A stretch of 64,000 nt of DNA from Vreelandella boliviensis LC1. GTDB lineage: Bacteria; Pseudomonadota; Gammaproteobacteria; Pseudomonadales; Halomonadaceae. This document shows, piece after piece, positions 48,588 through 57,756 of this stretch (positions are counted from its first letter, which is position 1; each line of letters begins with the position of its first letter). The notes beneath the pieces were generated by a model that saw nothing but the letters and a program-made list of their open reading frames with translations, was not told the origin of the DNA and ran no database searches. The translations under genes and the position numbers were made by a program. Where the stretch lies: contig NZ_JH393258.1 in assembly GCF_000236035.1 (NCBI RefSeq), positions 142,051 to 206,050 of the forward strand. The letters run 5' to 3'.

Positions 48588-49574
48588 TTAATCAAAGTCG
48601 ATTTCCCAAGGTTTCGGCAGTGCCCGTTCCTCTTTCGGTACTTTAATCCACACAAAATGATCGGCATTTAAGACCGTCTCACCACTCCAGCGATAAGCCA
48701 CTAAACGTCCATATTTGACGGCACTATAATCCAGACAGGCGATATTATTCGTCGGCAGTGCCGGTATGCCTTCACACCAGTAGTGGCCGATAAACAGCGG
48801 CGGCTGTTCTGGCCCGTAATAGCTAAGCTTCTGGCGCTCTTCGTCGGTCAATTCACGGGTTTCAAGATCACCGGGCAGGTTATCTGGCTGAAAGACCACA
48901 TCGCCCCACTGCTTTGGAGCCTGGGCCCAAAAATGAGCGCGAAAGCTTTTCCGCGTAAAGCCATCACCAGAGTGTATCGCAATACCCGCAGGCAGGGAGA
49001 CATGCGGCCCCCGAGTGAGGCGATCTAAGATTCGAAACGCCTGGGTGCTGGGGTCGGTGGACTCAATCAGAAACTGGGTGTCCATGCAGCCATCTGGGTG
49101 GCGCTGCTTAAGCTCTTCAATCAGCGCCTCATCCCAGCAGGCATGCACCACGCGGATACCATCGACTTCTAAACACAGCGGAATGGTTTTAAACCACGCC
49201 AGGGTGTCGTCCCACTCGTTGGTATAGTCGCGATACTGCTCCAGGGTGTCTTGAATAATACGATTATGCCGCGGGGTATGCTCGCGTAACCAGCGTTTGT
49301 GGCTACCTGCAGGCCCAGGGTGGGTATACGCCAGGGCATTGTATTCGTGATTGCCCATGACGATATACGCCTCGCCCTGCTCGACCATTCGTCGGGCAAT
49401 GGTCACCGCCAGGCGAATCCTTGGGCCGCGATCAATCAGGTCGCCCAGAAATATCACTTTGCGACGGGGGTGACGATACACGCCGTTGCGCTGATGGTAA
49501 CCCAGTTTTTCCAGCAGTGAGGCCAGCGTGGCGCCGCAGCCGTGAACATCCCCAATAAGGTCGTAGCCCTCCAT
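48588..49574 (-). CDS. Metallophosphoesterase (calcineurin-like)
   Basis: The 328-residue protein has the three hallmark motifs of PPP-type phosphoesterases: GDVHGCGATLASLLEKLG at the start, GDLIDRGPRIRLA near residue 46, and GNHEYNALAY near residue 75. It resembles the PrpE/ApaH group, which acts on phosphoproteins or dinucleoside polyphosphates. The substrate is not clear. The ATG at 49574 sits two bases after the nadK stop, so the two genes are co-translated. Confidence 0.88.
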   Translation of the reverse strand: MEGYDLIGDVHGCGATLASLLEKLGYHQRNGVYRHPRRKVIFLGDLIDRGPRIRLAVTIARRMVEQGEAYIVMGNHEYNALAYTHPGPAGSHKRWLREHTPRHNRIIQDTLEQYRDYTNEWDDTLAWFKTIPLCLEVDGIRVVHACWDEALIEELKQRHPDGCMDTQFLIESTDPSTQAFRILDRLTRGPHVSLPAGIAIHSGDGFTRKSFRAHFWAQAPKQWGDVVFQPDNLPGDLETRELTDEERQKLSYYGPEQPPLFIGHYWCEGIPALPTNNIACLDYSAVKYGRLVAYRWSGETVLNADHFVWIKVPKEERALPKPWEIDFD

Positions 49575-49576
49575 AC

Positions 49577-50542
49577 TCAATCCCCCAGCCGATTGCTCCA
49601 GCCTAATTTGCTGCGCAGCACTTCATAGAAATTATGCCCGATGGGATGTACTAGCTGGATACGCTCAGGCTTGCGGGTAATCACCAACACATCGTTGGGT
49701 TTGGCTACCGCTCGGGTCTGTCCATCGCAGCTGATGTGCGGGTAGGATTGATTGGTTTCGCCAATATGAATGCGTATTTCGCTGGCGGCATCAATCACAA
49801 TGGGGCGGCTCGACAGGGTATGTGGGAACATCGGCACCAGCGTTACTACATCAAGCTTGGGGTGCATAATCGGCCCGCCGCCAGAAAGCGCATAGGCCGT
49901 AGAGCCGGTGGGGGTAGCGACAATCAAGCCATCGCTGCGCTGGCTATACACAAACTGCCCATCAATAAACAGTTCAAACTCAATCATGCGCACCGCTTTG
50001 CCGGGGTGCAGGACGACTTCGTTAAGTGCATCACCATTACCCACGGCAACGCCATTACGATAAAGCACGGCATCGAGTAAAAAACGCTGTTCAACCTCAA
50101 ACTCCCCCGCCAGCACTTCAGCGACGCGGGTTTCCAGCTCATCTGGGGAGATATCGGTGAGAAACCCCAAACGACCCCGATTAACGCCTAGAATCAGCGT
50201 ACCACTTCGGCATAGCGCCCGCGCCGCGCCCAGCAAGCTGCCATCGCCTCCCACCACAATCACCAAGTCGCACAGCTCACCCAGCATGCGGCGACTCGCT
50301 TCCGGTTGGCCGTAATGCGGCAAGGCGGTGGCGGTACGGTCTTCTACCAACACCGAGTAATCATGGGCAGTCAGGTAGGTCATTAGGCGCTGAAGGGAGT
50401 CGACCACTTTGTCGCTCCCCAGCCGACCAATCAGCCCGATAGTTTTGAAGGGCCTGCTTGATTGATCGTTGGAGGGCGACGAAATAGTCCCTGAAGACAC
50501 AGTCTCTGAAGACTTAGCATCTGCTGATAAGGTGTTGCTCAT
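49577..50542 (-). CDS. nadK: NAD kinase
   Basis: The 321-residue enzyme phosphorylates NAD to NADP. It has the family GGDGSLLGAAR motif near residue 98, NRGRLGFLTD near residue 118 and the TPTGSTAYALSGGGPI block near residue 205. The start at 50542 (MSNTLSAD) is one option; the first 20-25 residues are Ser/Thr-rich, contain a 15-bp nucleotide repeat, and are not part of the fold. It precedes the phosphoesterase gene on the same strand. Confidence 0.95.
   Translation of the reverse strand: MSNTLSADAKSSETVSSGTISSPSNDQSSRPFKTIGLIGRLGSDKVVDSLQRLMTYLTAHDYSVLVEDRTATALPHYGQPEASRRMLGELCDLVIVVGGDGSLLGAARALCRSGTLILGVNRGRLGFLTDISPDELETRVAEVLAGEFEVEQRFLLDAVLYRNGVAVGNGDALNEVVLHPGKAVRMIEFELFIDGQFVYSQRSDGLIVATPTGSTAYALSGGGPIMHPKLDVVTLVPMFPHTLSSRPIVIDAASEIRIHIGETNQSYPHISCDGQTRAVAKPNDVLVITRKPERIQLVHPIGHNFYEVLRSKLGWSNRLGD
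50486..50515. repeat. 15-bp tandem repeat in nadK 5' region
   Basis: AGTCCCTGAAGACAC (50486-50500) and AGTCTCTGAAGACTT (50501-50515) are imperfect 15-bp tandem copies. They encode the Ser/Thr-rich N-terminal segment of NadK in frame. Confidence 0.7.
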
Positions 50543-50605
50543 GGGCCGACTCTCGCTAACATAAGCTGCCATTATGGAGTCACCTCAGCTATCGGGCAAA
50601 TGGGC

Positions 50606-51475
50606 TTAACTGACGACCACTTGGCGACGCTTACTCCACCAGTGGTTGAGCCATAGTGAGGCTGCCATGATAAGTGCACCTAACAGAAGGCGGGGAATAT
50701 CCGCATCGCGGTTCCAAATCACTAAGTTGACGATTAGACCTGCTGGTACCAGCGCATTGTTCATAATCGCCAGGGTACCGGCATCCACTTTGGTGGCACC
50801 CTGGTTCCATGCGAAATAGCCCACGCCAGACGCGACTAGCCCCAACCATGCGAGCACGCCCCATTGTAGTGATGTGGTAGGCAGTGCCGCGCTGTTACCA
50901 AAGAATAGATAGGCGGGCAGTGCCACTACCATCGCGCCAATAAAAAACCAGCCAAAGACATTGTGCCAGACCAGGGTGGGAGGTAAGTCAGCGGCTAAAC
51001 GACGATAGCCTACTTGGCCTAGCGCGAAACAGAGGTTTGCCCCCTGCACGACTAAAAAGCCTGCCCAGAAACCGCTATCAACACCGTCGTAGCGAATAAC
51101 CCCCGCTCCGACGACGGCGAGCAGCGCGGTGACGATATAGATCGGCGTAAAGCGCCCAAACAGCAAATCATCCAGCAGTGCGATATAAATAGGCGTAAAA
51201 ATAGTGAACAGCAGGACTTCAGGTACCGACAGCAGCAAAAAAGATTGGTAGAAGAAGGTGTACATCACTCCCAACTGTATGGCACCTAAACCCATAAGCG
51301 CTAGCCGCTGCTTACCTCGCAGCAAGCTGGGGCGTAAAAAGGGCAAAAACACCAGCATGGCAAGCGTTACCCGCAACAGCACCGCAAAGTAGCTATCGAC
51401 CTGACCCGCTAAATACACCCCTATCAGCGAAAAGGAGAAGGCCCATAGGGCGGTGACGCTGATCAGATAACCCAT
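50606..51475 (-). CDS. EamA/DMT family transporter
   Basis: The 289-residue protein has about ten hydrophobic segments arranged as two EamA repeats (about 1-135 and 145-285), typical of drug/metabolite exporters such as RhaT/RarD/YedA. It should move small metabolites or amino acids across the inner membrane; the substrate is unknown. The ATG at 51475 is supported by GAGG within the upstream bases. It is downstream of the NAD kinase gene's neighbours but separately placed, with no clear partner. Confidence 0.85.
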   Translation of the reverse strand: MGYLISVTALWAFSFSLIGVYLAGQVDSYFAVLLRVTLAMLVFLPFLRPSLLRGKQRLALMGLGAIQLGVMYTFFYQSFLLLSVPEVLLFTIFTPIYIALLDDLLFGRFTPIYIVTALLAVVGAGVIRYDGVDSGFWAGFLVVQGANLCFALGQVGYRRLAADLPPTLVWHNVFGWFFIGAMVVALPAYLFFGNSAALPTTSLQWGVLAWLGLVASGVGYFAWNQGATKVDAGTLAIMNNALVPAGLIVNLVIWNRDADIPRLLLGALIMAASLWLNHWWSKRRQVVVS

Positions 51476-51563
51476 CGTAAACCTCATTTTATAAATTAGT
51501 TTACGCGGATTATACGCACCTGTGGGAGGCTGCCAAGCAGTAAACGCCCCATAACGTATTTAG

Positions 51564-52109
51564 TTAGCGCTGCTGCAACCACCAAAATGCATATACAACG
51601 CCGGGCAGCCAGCCCGCTAGCGTGAGTAGCACGGCTAAGCCTACCCGTTTGCTGCCCCCCAGGGTTAAACCCACCGCCAACGGTGGGAGGAGTAGCGCTA
51701 GAGCATAATAGGCAAGTGTTAACGTGCCAGGCTCCGACACAGCTTGCTCTGCTTGCTGCCCAGTGGTCACTTTGGGTGGTTCAACCTGGGCATGCGCAGG
51801 TTCAGCTTTGGGCGGCGGCGTGAAGTGCTCCACAGTGCTGGCAGCGGGCTCTACTGCAGCCTTAGCTGCCCGCTCTTGGGCAAGCCGATGGGCCTCTTTA
51901 TCAATTTTTTGCTCTAAGGTTTCAGCCCCTTCAGCAAGATCATCGTGGTGGCGCTCCCAATCTTCCCAATCGTGAGGCGTACCCGATTTTGGCCGTTGCT
52001 GCCCGGAACCACGCGCACGCTCCCAGGCTTTCTCTTCCAAGGTATTCGGCCGGTCAGGGTCTCGGTCAAGACCCACCCCTTTGCGATTTAAGTACTCACG
52101 TGCATCCAT
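51564..52109 (-). CDS. Pmp3/YqaE-like domain fused to long hydrophilic N-terminus
   Basis: The 181-residue protein has about 130 hydrophilic residues, rich in Asp, Glu, Arg and Ala, with a possible coiled coil (EGAETLEQKIDKEAHRLAQE). The last 50 residues hold two hydrophobic segments with the Pmp3/YqaE pattern LLLPPLAVGL and LLTLAGWLPGVVYAFW. Pmp3 proteins are usually about 50-60 residues, so the N-terminal extension is unusual. It is likely an inner membrane protein in osmotic or membrane-potential stress; this is an inference from the family. Confidence 0.7.
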   Translation of the reverse strand: MDAREYLNRKGVGLDRDPDRPNTLEEKAWERARGSGQQRPKSGTPHDWEDWERHHDDLAEGAETLEQKIDKEAHRLAQERAAKAAVEPAASTVEHFTPPPKAEPAHAQVEPPKVTTGQQAEQAVSEPGTLTLAYYALALLLPPLAVGLTLGGSKRVGLAVLLTLAGWLPGVVYAFWWLQQR

Positions 52110-52320
52110 GGGTGGCTCCTTAATGCGTTAATTTGCGGGTCATTTGAGCGGTTAGAAAATTAACGGCTTAGAAAATTCAGTACTTACAGCGTTGAATAAA
52201 GATGCTTTGCAGGCTGAGCGCTGTGTTTTAAATCACCTACAGTGAAAGAGTCGATGCTACTTTAGCACCTAGAGACAACTGATCAGATCGCTTTGCTTGC
52301 GATGCCCTGCTTGCCATGGC

Positions 52321-52350
52321 GATGAACAAGATGAAGACGAACAAGATGAG
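52321..52350. repeat. 15-bp tandem repeat before the CBS gene
   Basis: GATGAACAAGATGAA (52321-52335) and GACGAACAAGATGAG (52336-52350) are tandem copies with two mismatches. They lie just upstream of the CBS gene's ribosome site. Confidence 0.75.
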
Positions 52351-52362
52351 CAAGGAGTGTCC

Positions 52363-52773
52363 ATGATGAATAGAGCAACCCCCAACATCGTTCGCGATAT
52401 CATGTCCCGCGATTGCTACCGTGTCTCACCCAACGCCTCGATCACCACCTTGGCTAAAGGGCTGGCACTTCACCGTCTACCTGGTGCACCGGTAGTTGAT
52501 GATGCCGATCGTTTAATCGGCTTTATTTCAGAGCAGGATGTCATGGGCCGTGTGCTGGACAGTATTTACCATGATGACGAAGCTCCCCTGGTGAAAGAGA
52601 TGATGCGCCACGAAGTGCTCAGCGTCTCTCCCAATAAAAGCATTACCGACCTGGCCCAGGAGATGCTTGGCCCTAAACCCAAAATTTACCCGGTGGTGGA
52701 GCAGCAGCGTCTAATAGGAATTGTGACGCGACGTGATATCCTGGTAGCGCTGCTAGCTATGCGACGCCATTAG
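52363..52773 (+). CDS. CBS-domain pair protein
   Basis: The 136-residue protein consists of two CBS domains (about 12-65 and 80-130), seen in VRDIMSRDCYRVSPNASI, GAPVVDDADRLIGFISEQDVM and VKEMMRHEVLSVSPNKSI, VVEQQRLIGIVTRRDIL. Such pairs sense adenosine nucleotides and often regulate partner proteins; none is visible beside it. The ATG at 52363 has AGGAG seven bases upstream; a longer frame from 52297 would add a repetitive acidic leader with little support. Confidence 0.9.
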   Translation: MMNRATPNIVRDIMSRDCYRVSPNASITTLAKGLALHRLPGAPVVDDADRLIGFISEQDVMGRVLDSIYHDDEAPLVKEMMRHEVLSVSPNKSITDLAQEMLGPKPKIYPVVEQQRLIGIVTRRDILVALLAMRRH

Positions 52774-53082
52774 CAGAGCTGTTAAACGTTCGACCTAGAT
52801 TTTCAAAACTAGCTTTACAAAAGCGGGTTTTCAGAAACAGGTTTTGAAAACAGTTATGCTTTAGACAAAAAAAACCGCTACTCAAGGAGTAGCGGAAGCA
52901 AGGGATCAAAACAATAGAGCCAGAACAACAACTTTAGCGACTGCTATCGCATGTTGCCTGTACATACTAAGACACGTTGTGAAGGAAAAGTTCGCAAAAA
53001 AAGTAAAATTATCGTCCCTAGTGGCACCAAGCATATAATTACGTAGCTATTTATTAACGGATGACGCCCAGGAGCAGAGCGG
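52774..53082. other. Gene-free stretch between CBS and small membrane protein genes
   Basis: This 309-bp stretch holds a minus-strand small-RNA-like element with an A8/hairpin end at 52867. No protein gene was found on either strand. The plus strand carries AACAACAA and AAAACAATA segments that resemble Hfq/Crc-type A-rich motifs, without further support. Confidence 0.5.
52867..53020 (-). ncRNA. Candidate small RNA, similar 3' end to 48433 element
   Basis: On the minus strand, a 9-bp stem (CCGCTACTC with GAGTAGCGG, 52875-52895) is followed by eight T residues (52867-52874). It is preceded by TGATCCCTTGCTT, the same string as in the element at 48433. No minus-strand protein gene lies upstream to use this as its terminator, which favours an RNA gene. 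The 5' end is a guess. Confidence 0.4.
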
Positions 53083-53442
53083 ATGGCGCTGTATTTATTA
53101 GTGTTTGGAGTCTGCTTACTCGTGATTGGTGCGGTTATGCTGGTGCTGGTGACTTCAAGCACCCCACGCTACCGCACTGAGCCCAAAGATTTACTGGCGC
53201 TGTTTGATAAAGCGCTCAACAGTCAGGTGAGCGAATCCGAGTGGAACGCGATGATCGGTTACCCCATTCGACACAACGAGTACTTGGACAGCATTAGACG
53301 CCGAGCCGCGCACTTAATGGAGCAGCATGGCCGACGCTGGATGGTTGCACAGGGCAAGCCGCTGCTCAATCAAGAGGGGCAAGCAGAACTTCAGGCTCTT
53401 CGCGACCACTTATCCGCCCACACTGCCCTCCACCAGCAGTAG
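53083..53442 (+). CDS. Small protein with N-terminal membrane anchor
   Basis: The 119-residue protein has a single hydrophobic helix (about 3-24, LYLLVFGVCLLVIGAVMLVLV) and a charged cytoplasmic part with YRTEPKDLLALFDKALNSQVSESEWNAMIGYPIRHNEYLDSIRRRA. I do not recognise a family. A GGAGCAGAGCG stretch precedes the ATG at 53083. It is upstream of the AraC regulator on the same strand but separated by 88 bases that contain a tandem repeat. Confidence 0.7.
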   Translation: MALYLLVFGVCLLVIGAVMLVLVTSSTPRYRTEPKDLLALFDKALNSQVSESEWNAMIGYPIRHNEYLDSIRRRAAHLMEQHGRRWMVAQGKPLLNQEGQAELQALRDHLSAHTALHQQ

Positions 53443-53484
53443 CTGTTGCGATTTAAAAGCGTATTGCGGTTCAGGAGACCTACG

Positions 53485-53518
53485 GCAACTGACCTAATGC
53501 AACTGACCTAATGCAACT
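53485..53518. repeat. 14-bp tandem repeat before the AraC gene
   Basis: GCAACTGACCTAAT occurs twice in tandem (53485-53498, 53499-53512), followed by GCAACT. It lies immediately before the GGAGG ribosome site of the AraC gene. Confidence 0.9.
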
Positions 53519-53530
53519 CCGGAGGCCTGC

Positions 53531-54364
53531 ATGACCAGCACCATCCGACAAATACCGCTAGCCAGCGCAACGCATCACCACACCCATGATTTTCATCAGA
53601 TTGTGATTACGCTGTGCGGCTCATCAGAATTTGAAATTGAAGGATTGGGTGGACGCGTCAATGCATTTTCGGGCTGTATCGTGCCCGCTAATCACGAACA
53701 CTACTACTCAGGTTACGGCCATAACCGGCAATTAATTTTCGATCTTCCCGAAGACGCCCCCGCGCTAACCGGTGAGAACCGAGAACTGGTAGCACTGTTT
53801 GACGCTCCGCGCTTTTTTGGCCTAGATAACGCACTGCGCCACTACCTAGCGTTTATGCAAAGCGAACTTGCTCAAGGGTTTGATACGTCGACTAAATCCT
53901 TTCAGCAAGACCGCTTAGCCGCCACGCTGCTGGGCTCACTTAAGGCGCGCTTAGGCACAGCCACCAAAAGCACTCAGCAGCGCCTGGATTTGACTCGCAT
54001 TAACCGCTTTATTCGCCAGCATCTCGCTGAAGACCTACGCGTCGCCGATTTAGCGCGTCTAGCCTGTCTAAGCGAAGCGCATTTTTCCGACTGTTTCCGC
54101 GCTCAAACGGGGCTTTCGCCCTGGCAGTACGTCAAGCGCCAGCGGCTCCATGCAGCTCGTCAGTTGGTTCTGCAGAGCCGCCTTCCACTCACCGATATTG
54201 CTATTCAAACCGGCTTTGCCAATCAAAGCGCGCTCTCCCATGCATTTCGCTGCAGTTACGGATTGTCGCCGCGCCAATTGCGCCAAGCGGATGTACCACC
54301 GGTAGCAATTAGCCCATCAAACACTTCTTTAGGGCCACTAGCAGGCCAGCAAAAACTCTACTAA
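53531..54364 (+). CDS. AraC family regulator, probably of proline use
   Basis: The 277-residue protein has an N-terminal cupin-like sensor domain (about 10-110, with HHHTHDFHQIVITLCG) and a C-terminal AraC domain with two helix-turn-helix units (DLRVADLARLACLSEAHFSDCFRAQTG and LPLTDIAIQTGFANQSALSHAFRCSYG). GGAGG lies six bases before the ATG. It precedes putA on the same strand, as the AraC-type PruR does beside putA in Pseudomonas, so it may activate proline use. This role is inferred from position. Confidence 0.85.
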   Translation: MTSTIRQIPLASATHHHTHDFHQIVITLCGSSEFEIEGLGGRVNAFSGCIVPANHEHYYSGYGHNRQLIFDLPEDAPALTGENRELVALFDAPRFFGLDNALRHYLAFMQSELAQGFDTSTKSFQQDRLAATLLGSLKARLGTATKSTQQRLDLTRINRFIRQHLAEDLRVADLARLACLSEAHFSDCFRAQTGLSPWQYVKRQRLHAARQLVLQSRLPLTDIAIQTGFANQSALSHAFRCSYGLSPRQLRQADVPPVAISPSNTSLGPLAGQQKLY

Positions 54365-54515
54365 AGTCGTATAGCCGTTGCTCTTGCCGCGGAATTGACA
54401 CGTTTTACCGTGAAATCAACATACACCAAAGGTGGCTGCACTCTACATTCGCTTATTTGCTTGGGCACCACGCCCTGCTACCCATTCGTTCTGCTCAGAC
54501 TTTCGGGGGGCTTCA

Positions 54516-57500
54516 ATGCTCAATGCCAATAACATGCGCGACCCTGCCATCTGGCAAACTGATCTCGACACCCTCATGACGCGCGTTAGCGACCACTACT
54601 TAGTGGACGAAAATGCCTATGTCAGCGAACTGATCGAGGTGTTGAATTCCGACCGCGAAGACTTTGTCCGCATTGAAGCCAACACAGCAGCGATGGTTGA
54701 GGATGTCCGAAAGATGGACACCGCCGTTGACACGATTGACGAGCTGCTACAGCAGTACAGCCTGGACACCCACGAAGGCCTGATGCTGATGTGCCTGGCG
54801 GAAGCCATGCTGCGCATTCCCGATAAAGCCACCGCCGATGCCTTGATTGAAGACAAACTCGGCCCCGCCGATTGGCAGTCTCACATCGGCAAGAGCGAAT
54901 CGTGGATGGTCAATGCCTCTACCTGGGGCTTATTGATGACTGGCCGCGTGCTGAAATTGGATCACCCCAAAGAGGGGCAGCCCGCCAACTTCATTAATCG
55001 CATGGTCAATCGTATGGGCGAGCCGGTTATTCGCCGTGCCATGTACGAAGCGATGAAGATCATGGGCAAGCAGTTTGTGTTGGGTCGCGACATTAACGAA
55101 GCCCTCAAGCGCTCAAAGCCCCTGTTCAATAAAGGCTATAGCTACTCTTACGATATGCTGGGTGAAGCCGCCCGCACCCGGGACGATGCCCAGCGCTATT
55201 TTGACGACTACGCACGTGCCATCGAGCAGGTAGGCAAAACGTGCAAGACCCTCAGCGATAAAACCCCAGCGCCGTCGGTCTCCATCAAGCTCTCTGCGTT
55301 ACACCCGCGTTATGAGTTTGGCCGCCGCGAGCAGGTGTTGACCGAGCTGGTCGACACCGTTATCAAACTGGTTAGCAAGGCACGTGAGCTGGATGTGGCC
55401 TTAACCATTGACGCTGAAGAGATTGATCGCCTAGAGATTTCGCTGGAAGTCTTCCGTGCCGTTTACGAAAGCGCAGCCGCTAAGGGCTGGGGGCATTTCG
55501 GCTTAGTCGTACAGGCCTACTCCAAGCGCGCCCTGCCGGTGCTGCAGTACATCAACCGCTTGGCCGACCAACAGGGTGACGAGATTCCGCTACGCTTGGT
55601 CAAAGGCGCCTACTGGGATACTGAAATTAAAGAGTCCCAGCAGCTTGGGGTCGACGGCTATCCAGTGTTTACCCGTAAAGCAGGCACCGATGTGGCCTAC
55701 CTAGCCTGCGCTCAGTTCCTGCTCTCGAATGACACCCGTGGGCGAATCTTCCCGCAGTTCGCGACCCACAACGCCCATACCGTGACAACGATCCTTGAGT
55801 TCGCCAACCGCGACAGCCGTCCGTTCGAGTTTCAGCGTCTGCACGGCATGGGCGAAGCCCTTTATGACGCTGCCCTTGAGCGTGCCCCAGAAGGCACCTA
55901 CTGCCGTATTTATGCGCCGGTGGGTGCCCATAAGGACCTGTTGCCCTACCTGGTTCGCCGCCTGCTTGAAAACGGCGCCAACTCATCGTTTGTGCACCAG
56001 TTGGTCGACCCCGACGTAGCCGTCAAATCACTGTGCCAGCACCCGATTGAGACCCTGCGCCAGCAGAAAAACCTGGCCAATGCGAACATTCCGCTACCCA
56101 AGGATATTTACGGCCCTAAACGTCGCAACTCCCGCGGGGTAAACCTCAATATTCGCAGCCACTACTACCCGCTAATGGAGCAGATGAGCGCGTTTATGGA
56201 TAAGCAGTACCCGGCCAAACCGCTGCTCGCCTTTGACGTTGCCGACGACGCCGCTAATACCCATAGCGTCACCAGCCCTTATGACCGCCGCAACACCGTG
56301 GGCAGCGTGCAGTGGACCAGCAAAGAGCAAGCCACAAAGGCGCTGGATGCTGCCTGGGCTGCGTTCCCCCGCTGGGATGCCACGCCCGTGGCCCAACGCG
56401 CAGCCATAGTGCGTCGCTTGGGTGATTTGATGGAAGTGCATATGCCGGAGCTGATGGCGCTTTGTTCACGGGAAGGCGGCAAACTGCTCACTGACGGTGT
56501 CGATGAGATCAAAGAAGCCGTCGACTTCTGCCGTTTCTATGCCATGCGCGCAGAAGAGGATTTCGGCGAAGCGATTATGCTGCCTGGCCCCACCGGCGAA
56601 TCCAACCGGTTGATGATGGGCGGCAAAGGCGTGTTCGCCGCGATTAGCCCCTGGAACTTCCCGGTGGCAATCTTCTGCGGCCAGGTAGTCGCGGCAGCAG
56701 TGGCGGGCAACACCGTACTGGCCAAACCCGCCGAGCAAACCTCTATTGTCGCCCACCGGGTGATTGAGCTGCTGTATGAAGCGGGCATGCCTCGAGATGT
56801 GGTTCAGCTACTGCCCGGTGATGGCCCGACGGTAGGCAGCGTATTGACCTCCGACCCGCGAGTTACCGGGGTGGTATTTACCGGTGGTACCGACACCGCA
56901 CAAATTATCAACCGCGCCCTGGCAGCACGGGAAAACGCCCCGCTGCCCACATTGATCGCCGAAACCGGCGGCATGAACGCCATGATTGTGGACTCCACCG
57001 CCCTGCCCGAGCAGGTAGTCGTGGATGTGATTCAGTCAGCCTTCCAGAGCGCCGGGCAGCGCTGTTCGGCACTTCGCGTATTGTATCTGCAAGACGACGT
57101 TGCCGACCGAGTGATTGAAATCCTCAAAGGCGCGATGAACGAGCTACGTATTGGCGACCCTCGCGACCTGGGCACCGATGTGGGGCCAGTCATCGACGAA
57201 GACGCCCGCAAGGGCTTGCTGGAGCACATTGAAAATCTCAAGGCCGAAAATCGCCTGATCGCAGAAACACCGATGGCCGCTGAACACACCCAGGACGGCA
57301 CTTTTGTTGCCCCCGTGGCCTTCACTATCGACAGCATCAATGCGCTTACCCGTGAGCAGTTCGGGCCGGTGCTCCACATCGTCCGCTACAAAGCCAGCGA
57401 GCTTGATAAGGTCATCAACGATATCAATGGTCGCAACTACGGCCTGACCTTTGGTGTGCATAGCCGCAACGAATCCTTCGCCGCTGAAATAGCGCAGAAA

Positions 57501-57707
57501 ATGCGGGTGGGCAATGTGTATATCAATCGTAATATCATCGGTGCAGTGGTAGGCGTACAGCCGTTTGGTGGTCAAGGGCTCTCCGGCACCGGCCCAAAAG
57601 CCGGTGGCCCTCACTATTTGCAGCGCTTTGTCACCGAGAAAACCGTTACTAATAACACCGCTGCCTTAGGCGGGAATGCGTCGCTGTTGGCGCTAGGCGA
57701 TGAGTGA
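54516..57707 (+). CDS. putA: Bifunctional proline dehydrogenase/P5C dehydrogenase, short type
   Basis: The 1063-residue PutA oxidises proline to glutamate in two steps. The flavin-dependent proline dehydrogenase part (about 100-460) has YSYDMLGEAART, SIKLSALHPRYE, RLVKGAYWDTEIK and FATHNAHTV. The aldehyde dehydrogenase part (about 520-1040) has ISPWNFP, ETGGMNAMIV and the catalytic Cys850 in SAGQRCSALR. The NASLLALGDE tail is the conserved C-terminal motif. It lacks the N-terminal ribbon-helix-helix repressor domain and the extra C-terminal domain of the paralogue at 59595, so it is a type A-like PutA. G-rich sequence precedes the ATG at 54516. Confidence 0.95.
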   Translation: MLNANNMRDPAIWQTDLDTLMTRVSDHYLVDENAYVSELIEVLNSDREDFVRIEANTAAMVEDVRKMDTAVDTIDELLQQYSLDTHEGLMLMCLAEAMLRIPDKATADALIEDKLGPADWQSHIGKSESWMVNASTWGLLMTGRVLKLDHPKEGQPANFINRMVNRMGEPVIRRAMYEAMKIMGKQFVLGRDINEALKRSKPLFNKGYSYSYDMLGEAARTRDDAQRYFDDYARAIEQVGKTCKTLSDKTPAPSVSIKLSALHPRYEFGRREQVLTELVDTVIKLVSKARELDVALTIDAEEIDRLEISLEVFRAVYESAAAKGWGHFGLVVQAYSKRALPVLQYINRLADQQGDEIPLRLVKGAYWDTEIKESQQLGVDGYPVFTRKAGTDVAYLACAQFLLSNDTRGRIFPQFATHNAHTVTTILEFANRDSRPFEFQRLHGMGEALYDAALERAPEGTYCRIYAPVGAHKDLLPYLVRRLLENGANSSFVHQLVDPDVAVKSLCQHPIETLRQQKNLANANIPLPKDIYGPKRRNSRGVNLNIRSHYYPLMEQMSAFMDKQYPAKPLLAFDVADDAANTHSVTSPYDRRNTVGSVQWTSKEQATKALDAAWAAFPRWDATPVAQRAAIVRRLGDLMEVHMPELMALCSREGGKLLTDGVDEIKEAVDFCRFYAMRAEEDFGEAIMLPGPTGESNRLMMGGKGVFAAISPWNFPVAIFCGQVVAAAVAGNTVLAKPAEQTSIVAHRVIELLYEAGMPRDVVQLLPGDGPTVGSVLTSDPRVTGVVFTGGTDTAQIINRALAARENAPLPTLIAETGGMNAMIVDSTALPEQVVVDVIQSAFQSAGQRCSALRVLYLQDDVADRVIEILKGAMNELRIGDPRDLGTDVGPVIDEDARKGLLEHIENLKAENRLIAETPMAAEHTQDGTFVAPVAFTIDSINALTREQFGPVLHIVRYKASELDKVINDINGRNYGLTFGVHSRNESFAAEIAQKMRVGNVYINRNIIGAVVGVQPFGGQGLSGTGPKAGGPHYLQRFVTEKTVTNNTAALGGNASLLALGDE

Positions 57708-57756
57708 GCCACTCATCAACATCACTAACCTGAACTCCTGAACAGGAAACTATCTC

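Noticed and set aside
52867..52895. Plus-strand terminator of the CBS gene
   Set aside because: The A run is on the 5' side of the hairpin in plus orientation and no T run follows, so it works only for the minus strand.
54516..54650. Ribbon-helix-helix autorepressor domain of PutA
   Set aside because: Neither PutA N-terminus shows the RHH pattern of E. coli PutA; regulation by the AraC protein is more likely.
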